Shown here piece after piece: positions 23,785 to 36,429 of a stretch of 64,000 nucleotides of DNA. The notes beneath the pieces are model-generated. The model had not been told where the DNA came from and made no database searches. It was given only the letters and a program-made list of their open reading frames with translations. The position numbers and the translations under genes are program-made. Every line of letters starts with the position of its first letter. Position 1 is the first letter of the stretch. This stretch comes from Liolophura sinensis (taxonomy: Eukaryota; Mollusca; Polyplacophora; Chitonida; Chitonidae), in the NCBI RefSeq assembly GCF_032854445.1, contig NC_088301.1, forward strand, positions 8,986,281 to 9,050,280, written 5' to 3'.

Positions 23785-24775
23785 GGGAAGGGTTCCTCGT
23801 TACGACTTGTGTATGTCGTCATGAAGTAGCTCCACATATGAAAGTAACACAGGGTCCCCGTTACATTGTGTACCTCGTCATTAGAAAACTATACATGTGA
23901 AGGTGAGAAAGGTTTCCCATTATACGTCTTGTGTATCTCGTCTTTATAAAACTATACATATGCAAGTGAGAAAGGTTCCACATTATACGCCTTGTGTATC
24001 TTGTCATTAGAAAACAATACATATGGAGGTGAGAAAGGTTCCACATTATCCACCTCGTGGTTCTCGTCATTAGAAAACTATACATATGGAGGTGAGAAAG
24101 GCTCCCCATTATGTGCATTGTGTATCTCGTCATTAGAAAACTATACACTTCCCCACTATTCCCCACTATCCACCTCGACGTTCTTGTCATTATAAAACCC
24201 GCTTCGGGAGCGGTAGATCCAGGGTCAATCCTGGGTCGAGTCACACCTGATACCATAAAAGAGGAAGTTGTAACCGCTTCGCTTGATGTTCAGCATGAAG
24301 GGGAAGTGCAATGACTGGTTGACCCGTATCAGTATAATTGCTCGGGCGGGGCGTCTTACTTGCCTTCTGTAAGGTGTCTCAGTGAAGCAGCACAAGATAA
24401 AAGAGCGGTGAAAATCCGTCCTGTAACAAGGAGGCACATTACTTGCACTCTAAGGATTCCTTCGTCGTCATAAGTACGACGTTAAACCCCAAGTACTCAC
24501 TCACTGACTCATTATAAAACTATACATATGGACGTGGGAAAGGTTCCACGTTATACGCCTTATGTATCTCGTCATTAGAAAACTATACATATTGAGGTGG
24601 GAAAGATTTCCCATTATAAGCTTTGTTGTTCTCGTCATTATAAAACTATATATATGGAGGTGAGAAAGGTTCCCCGTTATACGCCTTGTGCATCTCGTCA
24701 TTGTAAAACTATACATATAGAGGTGAGAAAGGCTCCCTGCTCTGCGCCACGTGTATCTCGTCATTATAAAGGTGA
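23785..24775. repeat. 63-bp minisatellite interrupted by a SINE
   Basis: CTCGTCATTAGAAAACTATA starts at 23874, 23937, 24000, 24063 and 24126, then resumes after the SINE at 24568, 24631, 24694 and 24757, all exactly 63 bp apart. One unit at 24126-24183 is 57 bp. The period of 21 codons leaves a minus-strand frame open, reading repeats such as MYSFLMTRYTRRIMGNLSHL. The array has about fourteen units in all. No start or splice context supports translation. Confidence 0.96.
24199..24508 (+). mobile_element. SINE family B inserted inside the 63-bp array
   Basis: Body as in the copy at 13924 (GGAGCGGTAGATCCAGGGTC, TTGACCCGTATCAGTATAAT, GGGGCGTCTTACTTGCC, GTACGACGTTAAACCCCAAG, CACTCACTGAC tail). 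The flanking array sequence TCATTATAAAAC is present on both sides, consistent with a 12-bp target-site duplication. Every array unit carries a similar word, so the duplication is suggestive, not proven. The insertion post-dates expansion of the array. Confidence 0.92.
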
Positions 24776-25391
24776 GGACGAGATATGTGTGGACGATGGT
24801 CAGTTACCTCTAATAAGGCGGTTGCTTACTCTGGAAAATTAAATTTTCTCTGTCTATTAACCTCACCAGCATCGTGTAATTATAAAGCTCTTGAGTATGC
24901 GGGCTTAATCCCCGATCAAGAATTAATGATGCCTTGTCGCTTATACCTATAAAAATAGATTTTTTCAACGAACGAATTTACAAATATTCATTTTTTTGGC
25001 CCCATCTGCGTGGTACGTAAACTGTCTATCGGGACCTGGGTCAGTTCACCTAAGAAACTGCTTACGAACAATTTATATATATCTGTGACGGATTCACCCA
25101 AGAAATTTGAACCCAATAGAGTGTATATGCAATGTACACAGCTGGTGTAATTTTGCAAATACACTATATGCGTTCTGTATTGATTGTTGGGTACTGATCA
25201 TGGAGTGTGGTGCGGCACAGTATAATTTATATATATATGGATCCTCTATATTTAGCATCAACGGAACAAACACTGTAGTTTCAGATATTGACACTTAAAC
25301 ATAGTCACGCGAAATCTCGCGTTAGGTAACCATGAATGAATAATTTTATTTATGGTTTCAAGAGATTGCTTATTCGTGGTGTCATGAACTG

Positions 25392-25935
25392 TTAAAGGGG
25401 AAGAAAACTTTAAAATATGACGCTATAGGCTGAAAAGAGTGCAATTTTTCTATCTGGTGGTGCCTGCTGCATAATTTTGCGATTTTTCTTCATCATACAC
25501 GTAAAGTCTGAAAACGGCAAAGCTGGCAGAAATCGCTGAGTCCATCGCGTCCTCCATCATTAACACCCTGTAATTCATGCTGGGGTGTGTTGCCTCTCAG
25601 CCAATGAGAGTCGTTAAAACTGCAGGTTCGATCGTGTTAACTCGGAACCTACGTCCAGCATTCCGGTTTTCCGATCGTCAAGCGGAAAACGAACTGTACT
25701 GTCCGCTACCTACTGGGAAGAAGATTTCTACCGGAAATGTACGAACTGCACTTCGGCGGTTTCCGACGGCAATTCTCCTCATAACACAGAAGACTTCAGG
25801 ACTTGGCGGTGACTTTATTTATAATTTATCAACTTCAGGTACACATTAGAATCTCTTTTATGGTATGCACCTGCGAGAAAATGCATACTCTTTTCAATGG
25901 TATTTGACTGGCATTTAAATTTTCTTCTCCTTTAA
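25392..25935. mobile_element. TTAA-flanked MITE with ~25-bp terminal inverted repeats
   Basis: The left end TTAAAGGGGAAGAAAACTTT and the right end, whose complement reads TTAAAGGAGAAGAAAATTTA, are inverted repeats beginning with TTAA. TTAA is the target duplicated by piggyBac-like transposons. The 540-bp interior contains a 90-codon plus-strand frame (25577-25849) without any recognised domain, so I regard the element as non-autonomous. The string AATTAAAGGGCAAGAAAAC at about 50755 looks like a solitary end of the same family. Confidence 0.8.
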
Positions 25936-26448
25936 TGGAAATAGGGAAAAAACGGCGATTTTAAAGCAGCTGAGTTGCGTTATTTTCTATGGAATTCTTA
26001 TGGTGTCACGTTGAAAAATAAATTCGTGGGAAAATCTATATTTTGACTTTCCTATTTCGAAATTTCGATTTTTTTCCTAGATAAGGAAAGCTCTTTCTCC
26101 TCGAAGTTTCGGCTTACGTGAAATCCTCCTCTGCATTTGCTTATTCGGAGATTGTGTGGAACTGTGCACGTTTTGTTTTTTCTTCAGCGTGGGATTCATA
26201 AATATCTTCTCTTTCGGTCGAATGGAGATGAAATTATCATTTCAATAAGTATAGACCGACACGAAAACAAATGTTTAAAATCTTGCCACAGATTTGCTTG
26301 GTATTGCACCCTGTATAGGTCTACAAGATCAGATTCCTGACTCGGGGATACAGATAGATGCAACCGCTTGCGAGAAAGTGTGCAAATTCCCCAAAGACCA
26401 CCTGCAACAAAGATCACCCGCTTGCGAGAAAGTGTGCAAATTACTCAA

Positions 26449-26474
26449 TTTGAACTCACAGCGACCGCATTGGT

Positions 26475-26537
<63 letters not shown>
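26449..26537. repeat. SINE head fragment followed by (CA)n microsatellite
   Basis: TTTGAACTCACAGCGACCGC followed by ATTGGTGA (26449-26476) is the complement of the SINE family A head. It runs straight into about 30 CA units (to 26537). Just left, GCTTGCGAGAAAGTGTGCAA occurs twice, 54 bp apart (about 26368 and 26422). Confidence 0.85.
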
Positions 26538-26538
<1 letters not shown>

Positions 26539-27549
26539 ACTTTATTCCCAGTTTTTGTAGCAAGCGTAACTTGATCATTTATCAGTACATAGATAATCAG
26601 GGAATTGTAGCAAGCGCATTTGTTTGCGGCGAGGATGTTGTAGCCACTAAAGCTGTTACATGGTGTAAAAATCCCACTTTCAAATGTGTCAAATGTTGGA
26701 AAGTTCGCCAGTATAATTTGCCAAAGGTCGATAGTTTTTACCCAGCATTCTAGCTTCCTCCATACTTAAAACCACCAAAAACTAACTATAAATAAAATAT
26801 CGTGATACATAACCATGGCTTCAACCAACAAACAGACAAATAGGTAAATAAACAAATAACTTCTCGAAAACAATCAAACTCCAGTGAGAAAATAACATTT
26901 AGGATAATAATAATAAATTAGATTACACTTTATCCAAGAAAGATTATATTCCTGTCAAGACATTTCAAAACTTTAGTGGCGCCATTGTGAATCGGAACGA
27001 TATGCAGGACGCTGAAGGTTTAACAGAACAACAATGACATAAAAAGAATGAGAGCAAAGCGACTTAGTCTGTTGTTTTTATTTCTTCAGTAAAATGATTT
27101 ATTATTATTTATTATTTCAATCTACTACTGTGAGTTCAATGAAAATAAATAGGTCTATATCGATTATAAACATGCATGATCGTGTCCTCGATGAGGGGTA
27201 TGCTCAAAATGTGTTCTGTCTGAAAATTGAAAATTCCATATCCTTTATTTAACAGCGTTACTGGCGGTTATGTAGTTAGTTATTTTAAAGATATTTTAAA
27301 CGCATATAAATAATAGTAATGAAACTAAGTTTAATGCTTTCGCTTACCACAATGCTGACAGGCGTCGCACAAGTGAAATGGTCTTGTATACAACTCAACA
27401 CACCAGTCAAATGTATTAAATAAATAATGTTTTCGACTTTTAACTGATGTGTTTCTTATGTTTCTCTGATTTTGGATGTTATCACTCTCATGTTGAACAG
27501 CTCAGTTTGTTGGTTTTAACACGAGGTGTCAAAACCCTAACCACCCATT
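26538..27549. other. Intergenic DNA, nothing recognised
   Basis: AT-rich. No exon homology or RNA gene was seen. Confidence 0.5.
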
Positions 27550-28384
27550 TATTTTTATATGCCCCCGCCATTATGGCGATATTTTCCCTCTGTCCGCCTG
27601 TCAGTCCGTATCCTTTCTGTAACTCCAACAGTTTCTCATATAGAGTTTTAATTTTTGATGATTTCATGCCCGGGCTATAACTCCAACTGTTCTTACGTAC
27701 AGTTTACTTTTTGATGGATACATAGATACACAGATGACGATGTGGCACCACTCACATTTGTCTATTTCCACGGTTGCCATGGTTACCAGATTGCCATTTC
27801 CCTATGCATACTATATAAAAAGATATCGTGCCCAGACTACACCTCCAACAGTTTGCCACATAGAGTTTAACTTTTGGTGAATACATAAATACACAGATGA
27901 CGATGTGTCACGACTCACCTTTGTCCATTTTTGCGGTTGTCATGCTAACCAGATAGCCATTTTCCGTATATATATATACTATATAAATAGATATGATTTC
28001 GTGTCCGGGCTATAACTCGAACTGTTTTCTGTTTAAAGTTTTAATTTTTGGCGCACACAAAGATACGCACACATGACGATGTGCTACGACTCACATTTGT
28101 TCATTTTCGCGGTTGTCATGGTAACCAGGTAGCAATTTTTCCTTATATTTACGATATAAATAGAATGATTTCGTGTTCGGGCTATAACTCCAGCTGTTTT
28201 TATTTGTGATGGACACATTTGTCCACTTGTGCGGTTGTCATGGTAACCACATACCTATCATCAACACCCATGAAGACTCCCCTCAAAGATTATACTCGCC
28301 ACAATGCTGCTAGTATTCTTTAATAGATTTCAAACAAATGCTTTTGTTGGGGGCATATCTTGTGTTCACTCGAACTCTTGTTTC
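27550..28384 (+). mobile_element. Non-autonomous element with internal ~165-bp tandem repeats
   Basis: Starts at TATATGCCCCCGCCATTATGG and ends past TTTTGTTGGGGGCATATC, giving short inverted TATGCCCCC / GGGGGCATA motifs near its ends. The interior is four to five diverged units, each opening with GGGCTATAACTCCAACTGTT, continuing ACACAGATGACGATGTG, then GCGGTTGTCATGGTAACCAG and a TATATA stretch. The same family lies inverted at 42430-43360 and, shortened, at 39790-40015. Mollusc genomes are known to hold non-autonomous elements with internal tandem repeats; I do not assign a superfamily. Confidence 0.8.
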
Positions 28385-28579
28385 ATTCGTGATGACCTGG
28401 AGAATCCCTGCATCTAGACCGGTCACCAAAACAATGATGCTAAAGATACATAGCTGCAGTTGTAAGCCAGTTGAAAGTTACGTGAAACATTCAGCAAACA
28501 AACAAATATAAACACATTGAATTTGTTAGATAATTTTGAACAAAGAGAATGATGTTCTTTATACTTAATGGTAAAACAA

Positions 28580-29030
28580 ATACACGAGTTGAAGAAATAT
28601 GTTGACTATATATGTGAAACAAAGACAGTGCAGTAACAGAGTATATATATATTCTTTGTTTATCCGTCTAAAATCACTTTGCCAATGGTCGGTCATGTAT
28701 CATGTTGTCTTTGCACGTGTGGATATTTCAGCTTTTTGTTTTACACAGTTACACATCGATGTAAAGGTAGTTTATTGTACAGATAGGCATACATAAAACA
28801 AGCACTTCATGGTATTATGCATAACTAGAAAAGGCATTATCTATATACCAATGAAAACAACTGACATTTAAAGCAAGAGAATATTAGATGCCCATAGTCA
28901 GGAGCTAATTGCAGAACAAACATACATTTGCTGAAGAAATATTTTGGCTGACTGACAGAACAAAGACAGTATGTTCGTCATTAATTCGTCTAAAATCATT
29001 ATGCCATAACATTCATGTTTATGTATAGTG
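28580..29030. repeat. Diverged direct duplication, ~345 bp apart
   Basis: GAAGAAATAT...ACAAAGACAGT...CGTCTAAAATCA...TGCCA occurs in the same order at about 28590-28683 and 28932-29005 with indels. It is an old local duplication in AT-rich DNA. Confidence 0.6.
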
Positions 29031-29039
29031 TTATACGAA

Positions 29040-29265
29040 CAAGTGTTTAGTCATTTGTGAGTGACCACGATGAGTAAGCCCATGTATTCCTACCCTGGCT
29101 ACGGAGCTCGCAAGTTCGAATCCAGCTCTCGTTAGTTCCTCTTAATTGAATCAGGGTCCGTTTGTTAGGAAGATGTATCTAGCGAATTAATTCCAGTGGC
29201 TTTATTTCGGCACCCAGGTTCCCTCCACTAATCTAAACCTAACCAATCAAATTTAAAAACTCTAA
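29040..29265 (+). mobile_element. Possible SINE (family C)
   Basis: A B-box-like GCAAGTTCGAATCC lies at about 29110-29123 within a roughly 80-bp tRNA-like stretch. A C-rich GTTCCCTCCACTAATC and an ACCAATCAAATTT tail follow. The B-box context resembles that at about 22463. Boundaries and target-site duplication are not clear. Confidence 0.4.
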
Positions 29266-29859
29266 TTTTTTAAAAATTTATTATGACATAGAAATTAAAA
29301 CCTAAAATAGTAATAATATCATTTATTCATACTGTAAATTTACAGTTTATCGGTTTATGATTTACCCTATATTATATGTCGTTATTTGAACCACGTGAAC
29401 AGAGACATTGGCATTTTGATGCAGATGTCAGAAACCTCAGAACTTTCCTGTCAATTCTGTAGATGTATATGACTTATAAAAAAGTTTGCTATTTTTATCA
29501 TATTTAAATAACTATACGAAGCGTACATCACACATTTGAGGTGTTTTTTGGTGGGGGGGTTCTTTTTTTTGTTTTTTTTGCTTCAGTGTACAAAGAAACC
29601 TAGAGTGATTCTAAATTACAGTGCACGGGAACTAACTGATGACCCAATCAACAGTTTCTGGTAATGGTATACATATAGCCACCAGCTATTCTATATCAGT
29701 TTATGTGTAATAGAACAACCATATACAAGGACTAAATATAACTAAAAACAACAACAACAAATTAGTTAATTATCGATTAGTTAATAGTGTTGAGGGTAAA
29801 AATGTAGAATCTTCTTTGGTTGTTTTGATTTGTTTACATTACTAGTAGTCACACATTTT

Positions 29860-30412
29860 ACCTCTCCACATTTAAATAATGCAAAGAAAACCGGTCCTGA
29901 AAAGTCACAAGCACATAGAACTCTGTATGTTTGTGGAATGTCAGTTTTCAAATACGTAGAATTTGTATTGTTCATTAAAACAACAAGAAATTCATTATGG
30001 ATTGACAGTATGCTGGCAGTACAGACCGCCGCTCAGGCAATATTGTAAGGCCTGGCAAGAAGTCTGGTATAGTCTTCGAAGCTACAGTAAGGCTCCTGCT
30101 TCCATGTGCTAGGAGAAAATTTTGAGTATAGTTCATTCTCATCTCCATGTTAAAATGCATTAAAGCAAACACTACTTGGTTTCAGCACTGATCGTGGCGT
30201 GCATCATTCATTAGAATGGAAACGCCTTAAAACAAACTACCACCACCACCACCCGTCCACATTCAAATAATGCAAAGAAAACCGGGCCTGAAAAGTCACA
30301 AGCACATAGACCTCTGTTTATTTGTTCAATGTCAGTTTTCAGTTGTGTAGAATTTATATTGTTCATTAAAACAACAAGAAATTCAATATGTATAGACTGT
30401 ATGTTCAGCACT
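29860..30412. repeat. Recent direct duplication of a ~155-bp segment
   Basis: CCACATTTAAATAATGCAAAG to about 30020 recurs from 30256 to about 30410 (GCAAAGAAAACCGG, CTGAAAAGTCACAAGCACAT, TTGTTCATTAAAACAACAAG) at roughly 90% identity. Open frames here are mirror copies of each other and show no domain. Confidence 0.88.
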
Positions 30413-31849
30413 GTAGGGAAGCAATCTCTCTTAATGGAATCTTAATTGTTCTGTTAATTGTCGGGTAATCAAATTATAATGCATTTATACGTGGACCTAC
30501 GAAGAGTTGATAATACAGCTCTCTAATACAGTAACAACTAAGTATAACATCATTATGGTCAATTAGTTATTGCAAAAGCAAGAGGCTCTATCTCCAATTC
30601 AGACATTACTCTAACATCACAATATAGGCATGTTTTATGATGCTTCTTTAGAGTCTAGATTAAACTGATAAAACCGTTAAAGGAAAGACGATTATGTTAA
30701 AGGAACATAACCAAAAATTTTGCGCAAACTGCCCAGACACATATGCCGGTTCATACCGTTCATTTTTTTTGGAACGAATTCATATAAAGTTTAGCACTTT
30801 ACCAGTATCGATGAAACACGGGTCTGTGGTTTTTCCAGGGCACATCTGTAACCACACGTGGGAAGTGACGCCCTAATCACTTCTGTCCATTAATGCCAGG
30901 CAATCACTTAATTTCCTTTTTGTCGTTGTACACAATATATATTGTACGTGTGTGTTTTCATGTAGGTGAATCCTGATAAGGAAATGCAATCACGTACAGT
31001 GATGCTAGCAATATGGCTAATTAAATGTATGTTCATGTGATCTCAACACCGTAAACTTCCGCGTCCATTTTAAACATTACTCTATCAAGAACCGTGTGTG
31101 AACTGGTCCTTTGGGGATACTTGGGGTAGTGTCTAGCTTGGTGGTATATGCAAGACAGAAATGATCTGAATGTCTGCTATACGAACACGTTTTTGTTTTA
31201 AGATGTAGGCCTACAGGGTTTTTCTAACCAGCGTGTCAAAAAACCTCTTGATCAAGAGTTGTATTTGATTAATTAATTTAATTGACGTTAAACTGACACA
31301 TATTGTGCACGACAAAACAATGATGCATAGAACACTATCAATTCTCTATGCAAGTCTGAGCCAGAACAGCTCTATCGTAACAGCGTTGTCGTTGTTGCAG
31401 GTGGTGTACCTTTTTGATCTTGATCGTAGGATGCAAGATTGATTTTTTTGTATATATGTAAACATCTTATGTTATCAACTGACGGAAAAATTTACCTCCG
31501 TAATAAGGAACGTAAGAAGATGATTAACGAGCTAATGCTGAAGTAACAGCTATTTAACGTACAGACGGGTTTGTAATTTACTTTGTGTCTGCTGAATAAG
31601 AAAGATAGCCTTAAGTATGCGATATTTGCAATTCGTCTCTAAATATAACGCATACTTTACCGCCACCTACAAATGGACAATTATGTTATCAGTGGTGTTA
31701 AACGATGTACCAGATTGGTTTGCTCTCATAAGTGTCAAGCGAACGTGATAAATATGTAGAAATCATGATTTTTAACATGTCCATTTAAAACGAGACCAAT
31801 GTCCACCAGAACCAAGCAACTCATCATAGAGTATTCGTACTCAGAGTGA
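30413..31849. other. Intergenic DNA, nothing recognised
   Basis: No coding or repeat signal was identified before the large duplicated block begins. Confidence 0.45.
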
Positions 31850-32455
31850 CATCTAGTTTGCAACATAAATGTTTTCATCTGACAATCGTGACTCGTCCTT
31901 CGGCAGGTAAATAAGACCAGATGAATCCTTTAACCGACAATCAGAGAAGAAGACACCAAGCCTTCTCGCCACAGTAACCAGCAATGATAAACAGTGATTA
32001 GAAGACAATGGAGGGTACTGATTAAAGAATAATTCATACTTCGTTGGCACGACTCAAAAACTCCGCGAAAGCTTGATCTTTGTAATGAGTCAAAGATGAA
32101 AATGACTGTGCGAGATTCAGTTATTTGTACATGATGCTGACTTAAACACGATTATGTATATAGCAATGATAAACACTGATTACAATAAAATGGAAACATT
32201 GATCAAAGAACAATGATTTGTCGTTCGAGTTAATAAATTGTTCAAGCTGCCCTCATTTAAATGGAGAACAAGGGCTTTGTTCTCAGCACAAACACCATGA
32301 TAACATAATGTTTAGAAACCAGGCTTATACCTGCATTGTTGTCAACGACTGCAATGTTAAGAATTTTAAATACGAAAGAATACAACCTTAAAACGAGAAA
32401 AAATCTATCTATGTAACTATGTTTTTTCCCACTTGTACATATAAGCCTATTATTT

Positions 32456-32512
32456 CATTGGTGTTTTACGCTGTACCCAAAATATTTCACTAATACAACG
32501 GCGACCAACAAC
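32456..32512 (-). mobile_element. SINE family A fragment
   Basis: ATTGGTGTTTTACGCTGTAC, AAATATTTCACTAATACAACGG, CGACC: a diverged minus-strand 3' end only. Confidence 0.7.
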
Positions 32513-33167
32513 GGTGATGTTTACAATATAGGATAAGATTGACTGATGTTATATTAAAGGGAAATACACAAAAGAAGATTATTTTCTTTTGTTTCTACAA
32601 ACATCACCTGAATTACCTAGCAGCTAATCGTGTTATTTATAACAGGATATATAAGGTTGATTCCGGAACTTTGGAAAATGGTTCATTTATACTTTTTGCA
32701 TACACACATTAGCCAGCAGGAGGACATAAACTTTACGTTATAATACACGCTAGAAACACATCTTTATCGGCAAAAACGATCTTTAAAGGGCACTAAAAGT
32801 GATTTGTAAGATGCCGAACCATTTAATAGTTTGACGCAACACACGCTGGAACAAAGTCGTCTTAAAATCTCCCCCCACCCTAACAACACACAGGCGTGGG
32901 TTAAAATAAACACTTAAATTCTCTGATCTATCCCCATTGATTCTCAGTCACAAGTGTAAATGCTTAGTCTACGAAAATATTTTGGAACAAATTATGTAGT
33001 TAAAGTTTCCAAAAAGTAAATGTGTCAGTATGTAGCAAAATATGCAAACTTATTAATAAACGAAAAGAAAGTGTCATGTATCGTTTTAGTCGTCCTGAGA
33101 GATGAAACTTGTAAACAAGAAATAATTTCGACAAGCATAAATAATTTTGTATCTTGATTTAACAGTG

Positions 33168-33262
33168 TGGCTGTGCCCGATTTCCTCCCACCATAATGCT
33201 GGCCGCCGTCGTATAAGTGAAATATTCTTGAGTAGGATGTGAAACACCAAATAAATAAATAA
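33168..33262 (+). mobile_element. SINE family A, 3' half
   Basis: TTTCCTCCCACCATAATGCT, GGCCGCCGTCGTATAAGTGA, AAATATTCTTGAGTAGGATG and an AAATAAATAAATAAA tail. It is severely 5'-truncated. Confidence 0.92.
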
Positions 33263-33426
33263 AGTGATCTGACAGTGTCTATTAACGACCAAAGTTCGTC
33301 GGTTATTCGTGCAGGGTAAGTATTTTTGGCACCAGTGGAAAATTACAGACTATCAAGTCAGAAACCTGTTGTAAATCTGATGCGTTTAATTGGTACCTAT
33401 ACACGTATCTGGTGTCAGTTTAGCAT

Positions 33427-33582
33427 CTTTCGCTCAGTACGTGGACAGGTCCTCAGCAGCCTGCGGATGGTCATAGGTTTTCCCTGGGCTCTGACCGGTT
33501 TCCTCACACCATAATGCTGACCGTCGTTGTATAAGTGAAAAATTCTTGAGTACGGCGTAAAACACCAATCAAATAAAATAAA
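33427..33582 (+). mobile_element. SINE family A, truncated, with 8-bp target-site duplication
   Basis: From ACGTGGACAGGTCCTCAGCA through CCTGCGGATGGTCATAGG, TTCCTCACACCATAATGCTG and GAGTACGGCGTAAAACACC to AAATAAAATAAA. TTTAGCAT flanks it at 33419-33426 and 33583-33590. Sister duplication units have the uninterrupted site (GTCAGTTTAGCAGATGTG at 37696, 40287 and 43623), which independently confirms the insertion. Confidence 0.95.
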
Positions 33583-34989
33583 TTTAGCATATTTCAAACC
33601 AAGTAAGTGAGCTTAAGCGAACAACAAATTTTCTTTGCCATTTCTATAGTATAAGCATTCGTTTGACGTCTTTAACGGGTGAAAACTTCAATGCGATTAA
33701 ATACCACGGATGTGGGTATCTTTGTTGAGTAAAAAACAATCAGATATTAGAAATTTCCTCTTCCCCTGGTTAGGATAACGTTGGGCATGTTATGGTGAGA
33801 GACAGACGACTGGTTTTAAGGTCTCTGTTTGGTTAGTTGTTTTGGCTTGACGCCCAGTTTTTAGTTTTACTAATGACCGTGTATTATGAAATGTCATGGT
33901 TAAAGATGTCTTCTTATAGAGTTAAAACTATGTCTGTAGTGCCAGTATGAAACATAACATATGCACATTTCCGCGTCAGCAATTTGACCAGAGAAAAACT
34001 TTTCAAAATGTAAAATGTTTCTAGAGCAGTCTTTCAGTTATTAGCAAAATTAACTTGATGAACTGACAAATGCTTCCTTATATTACGGACATCATTCAGA
34101 TGTTGAAGGTATATGCATTTACGGGGAAGCCCTATTTCATAAGTGTGAGGAAAAATGCAGTCTTAGTCTCTATTCCCGCCATCTTTTCCACACAGTGATG
34201 TCTAAAACTCGGGGCATGTTGCTGTATAAATGTTTTTACATTTGTATACAATGGTATATTTTGAAAAGCAAGAGACCATATATCCACGCGCATACCGCTC
34301 TAATTACGCGTACGTTATAAGCTGTGACACGATAGACTCCATCAGTTGGGGGTAAGTGAATTTCCAATCAATCGTTTGACCTACATTGATTTGCAGAGAC
34401 AAGTGTTTCTACTCCTGCGCAAAACTATGACAACATTACGTTATTGTGAAATAATCAAACTTGCCTATATAGCTATGTTTTTTTTTCGCTACAGGTATGT
34501 GTGTGTGTATCCACCTGCAAAATAATGATTTTTTTTTGTCGTTTCTTTTGACAATAACGACTATTTATGGCACTTTTGAACAAATCTTAAATCTCCACGG
34601 CCAGCTTAAACTACATTGCCGACTGTTTTGTTCCTGCGCTTTTGGACTACAATGTATATGGTTGGCTTCGGTTTAAATGTCTGACGGATGTGATAAAAGA
34701 ATAATAAAACGACAAGTTACAAATTCAAGGTGATTTTAGCATCTTAAAATTCCAATATAATATGAAAAAGAGTTTAACCTAAAATGATCTACCGGGACAA
34801 CAAGTGCTTCGGTCTCAGCGCAAAACTATGTAAATATAATTTCCACAAACCAGCCAAATGCATGCATTGTTTACGGACATTATTGTTAAGATTTTTAAAT
34901 ATGAAACATCACAAAGACAACAAATCTCCCTTAAAAAGTATATGTTTTTGCAGATGTGTACATGCTATGCAAGAATGCTTTATGACTGA

Positions 34990-35050
34990 TTTATTTCATT
35001 CGTATTTTTCACCGTACTCCAGAACATTTTGCCTATACGACAATGGGTAT
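34990..35050 (-). mobile_element. SINE family A fragment
   Basis: TTTATTTCATTCGTATTTTTC followed by ACCGTACTCCAGAACATTTT and TATACGACAATGG: the diverged 3' end on the minus strand. Confidence 0.6.
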
Positions 35051-36429
35051 GTGTTTTGTAGGACCTCAAAATAAGCCATTCCATTTGACTAATAACGCCA
35101 AAATATATATTATTATAACAAATTATTACATCTGCCTTAATAACAATAAACAGTGGTCGTGTATTGCCGCCTGTTTTCGTATAAAGCTGATTTTAGGACA
35201 GTTAAAGTGCCTGGCAGATCTGATAAAAGAAGTTACCAGAGTGATTTCAGCGTCTGCGACTGGCAAGCCGGTTTGATAAACTCATAAGGTTTACTCCACT
35301 TTTTATAGACTTCTTGCTGAACACATGCTTTATTCGAAATTAAAATCCAGATTTCGAGACAAATTTAAAAACATGTTACATTTGACTGGATATTTGATGC
35401 ATGAGTTCCAATACGATATGATGGCAAATCATTCTATAACATGCACAATGAACAGCCAATGGGACTCTACACATCTCCTGTGGTTTAATATAAACATGAC
35501 ACAACTAAACAAACACGATAACATGTTATCTACCACTGCATATTTTGCTTAGAACTAACCACGCAAGACAAAACATTCCAATGGTGATTGTTTGCTTCTG
35601 ACAAGGCTGGCTCGTCCAGCGGGGTGTAAATGAAGACCATACCTATCGTTTCACCAACAATGAGTGAAGAAGACAACAAGTCTTCTGGCCACAGTAACCA
35701 GCAATGATAAATACTGATTAGAAGATAAACATGACTGTCTACAATAAAGTATTAACTGCTTGTTATAAGCCAATACACATGTTCGTACATTCGAGCTATA
35801 ATTAAATTTAAATAATTTTGGAATAAATTACCATCATGCAGATTTTCTTTTACACAAATTGAAACGCTATTCGTAAATTACGTCTGTTAACGGTATAAAG
35901 TTGGATTTAAAACACCGAAGTATCTGGCATGTTTGATAAAGGAATATACGACAAATTGCACGGCCGGAATGATTTTATGGCCGGTTTTATATAGCCCACA
36001 AGGTTTACTCCGACTTTCGCACAATTCTTGAATTTTGAAATAAATTTAAATCATGCAGGCAAATTTGTTTACCCAAACTGAAACCCTGACTCTGAAAACA
36101 CACTGGTATCTGCAAAAATGGCCTTTGCCATAATCGAAAGGCACTAAAGAATTAAGAGAGTATAAGAGTGCACACCAGAGCAGCGACGACAGTCTGATTC
36201 TGATCAAATTGGTCACAAACAACCATTAAAATTAGACCTCTTGTCAGTCTACCGCAGTTAGAGTTTTATTCCAACAGTTTATGTAAATGCATTAATTGTC
36301 TAGCACAAGCACAATTAGGTGAAGACAAATGCAGAGGCGTTAATTGCAATCCACCAGATGTTCTTGGATTTGAAGTACTCAAAATGTTGTGTTGTCATCG
36401 CATTTAATGAATGTGATGTCGACGTCTTC

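Noticed and set aside
23861-24764. Minus-strand frames with 21-residue repeats such as MTRYTRRIMGNLSHLHMYSF
   Set aside because: They follow from a 63-bp minisatellite whose period is a multiple of three. The SINE insertion breaks the frame and nothing suggests expression.
25577-25849. 90-codon plus-strand frame with moderately GC-rich sequence
   Set aside because: It lies wholly inside a TTAA-ended MITE and shows no recognised transposase or other domain.
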